A DNA stretch of 64,000 nucleotides from G965232465 sp965232465 (GTDB lineage Bacteria; Pseudomonadota; Alphaproteobacteria; JAQWUY01). A program made the translations under genes and the position numbers. Shown in pieces: positions 63,431 through 64,000 of this stretch; positions within the stretch are counted from its first letter, which is position 1, and each line of letters opens with the position of its first letter. The notes under the pieces were generated by a model. The model made no database searches, was not told the DNA's origin, and worked only from the letters and a program-made list of their open reading frames with translations. The stretch is from the NCBI GenBank assembly GCA_965232465.1, contig OZ246977.1:1426001-1490000 (forward strand), in the 5' to 3' direction.

Positions 63431-63927
63431 CGATACTCCTTATTTTCAGCTCTTTTTTCTGATAATCTTTTTAACACAGGGGGGGATACAAATTTGCTTA
63501 CATCCCCGCCCAGTCTGTGAATTTCCTTGATAAACCGGGACGATACGAATTGTTGTGATGCGGACGACATTAAAAACATCGTTTCCACATCCTTTGCCAA
63601 AGTACGGTTCATCATTGCCATTTGAATTTCATATTCAAAATCTGCCACCGCCCGCAACCCCCGAATTAGCATTTTTGCCCCATGTTTTTGGGCAAATTCC
63701 ACCAACAACCCCTTAAAGGGTATCACTTGTACTTTATGGGAAAAATCGCATCCTTGCAAAGTTTCAATTATCAATTCCGCCCGTTCATTGGGACAAAATA
63801 GGTTGTTTTTTGTATTCGAAATGGCAACAGCAACAATCAAATTATCCACCACCGAACATGCCCGTTCGATAATATCCAAATGCCCCGAAGTAATGGGGTC
63901 AAAACTGCCCGCATATATGGCCCGCAT
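63427..63927 (-). CDS. coaD: Phosphopantetheine adenylyltransferase
   Basis: Fourth step of coenzyme A synthesis, 166 residues. It has the nucleotidyltransferase motif AIYAGSFDPITSGHLDIIERA (in part GSFDPITSGHLD), LIRGLRAVADFEYEIQMAMMN, and SSRFIKEI near the end. Its ATG follows the stop codon of the partial upstream gene without a gap. Confidence 0.97.
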   Translation of the reverse strand: MRAIYAGSFDPITSGHLDIIERACSVVDNLIVAVAISNTKNNLFCPNERAELIIETLQGCDFSHKVQVIPFKGLLVEFAQKHGAKMLIRGLRAVADFEYEIQMAMMNRTLAKDVETMFLMSSASQQFVSSRFIKEIHRLGGDVSKFVSPPVLKRLSEKRAENKEYR

Positions 63928-64000
63928 TTATACATCCTCCGCCTGTTCGGTTGTGGAATCTGTGGGTTGTTCTGATATGGATTCAAATATATCCATTTGC
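63928..64000 (-). CDS. 3' end of an upstream gene, possibly gyrA
   Basis: Only about 23 codons are visible, ending with an acidic, Ser/Thr/Glu-rich tail (SEQPTDSTTEQAEDV). DNA gyrase subunit A often precedes coaD in alphaproteobacteria and has such acidic tails, but the sequence itself cannot prove this. Confidence 0.35.
   Translation of the reverse strand, partial: QMDIFESISEQPTDSTTEQAEDV

Overview
The window looks like the chromosome of an AT-rich, Gram-negative alphaproteobacterium that is probably host-associated but still makes amino acids. The indicators are an alphaproteobacterial gene order (tpiA-secG-pyrG-kdsA-eno divergent from ppiD-trpC), a SUF operon led by an Rrf2 regulator, a divergent Tim44-like/FxsA pair, DUF2155 next to MlaD, KDO synthesis (kdsA), and a very large intimin/invasin-type surface protein. 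Biosynthetic genes leuA, argC, hom, metZ and trpC argue against an extremely reduced endosymbiont. The standard genetic code is used. I cannot name a genus.

Layout. 1-1.26 kb: end of a GT25-like glycosyltransferase, then two tandem paralogous cysteine-rich microproteins. 1.26-9 kb: eno, kdsA, pyrG, secG, tpiA on the minus strand, ppiD and trpC on the plus strand. 9-14 kb (minus): an ornithine cyclodeaminase family protein, a ferredoxin/ASKHA corrinoid-activator-like protein, a NqrM-like membrane protein, a DCC-family thiol oxidoreductase and an inositol-phosphatase-family protein. 14-19.7 kb (plus): ppa, leuA, xseA and a PCuAC-Sco-TlpA copper/cytochrome-oxidase maturation operon. 19.7-27.1 kb (minus): the suf operon running directly into two MCE-domain lipid-transport genes and a DUF2155 gene.

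27.1-43.6 kb is a metabolic island with debris at both edges. On the left is an hsdS relic split by an intact IS5-family element (TTAA target duplication) next to a decayed HAD phosphatase. On the right are an IS3-family element and an IS630 fragment beside tRNA-Asn and tRNA-Lys. The core is a divergent sugar/polyol module: Tat-exported binding protein, two permeases, an ATPase and a PfkB kinase on one side; a DRL-like (COG4091) oxidoreductase, E1-alpha, E1-beta and E2 of an acetoin-dehydrogenase-like complex, and a SorC-family regulator on the other. I propose that it takes up a 1-deoxy sugar or methyl polyol, such as 2-C-methyl-D-erythritol or 1-deoxy-D-xylulose. The kinase would phosphorylate it, the DRL-like enzyme would interconvert MEP and DXP, and the thiamine complex would split DXP into glyceraldehyde 3-phosphate and acetyl-CoA. 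This is the best candidate here for an undescribed system. Repeated AAAAGTTC boxes around two divergent promoters are plausible binding sites for the regulator.

43.6-64 kb: tRNAs, recJ, glpX, hom, Tim44-like, fxsA, argC, rplM-rpsI, then a DUF262/DUF1524 restriction-like gene, the 2,678-residue inverse autotransporter with modular repeats and a degenerate duplicate of its 3' end, then metZ, a rhodanese with an in-frame internal duplication, coaD, and the 3' end of one more gene, possibly gyrA.
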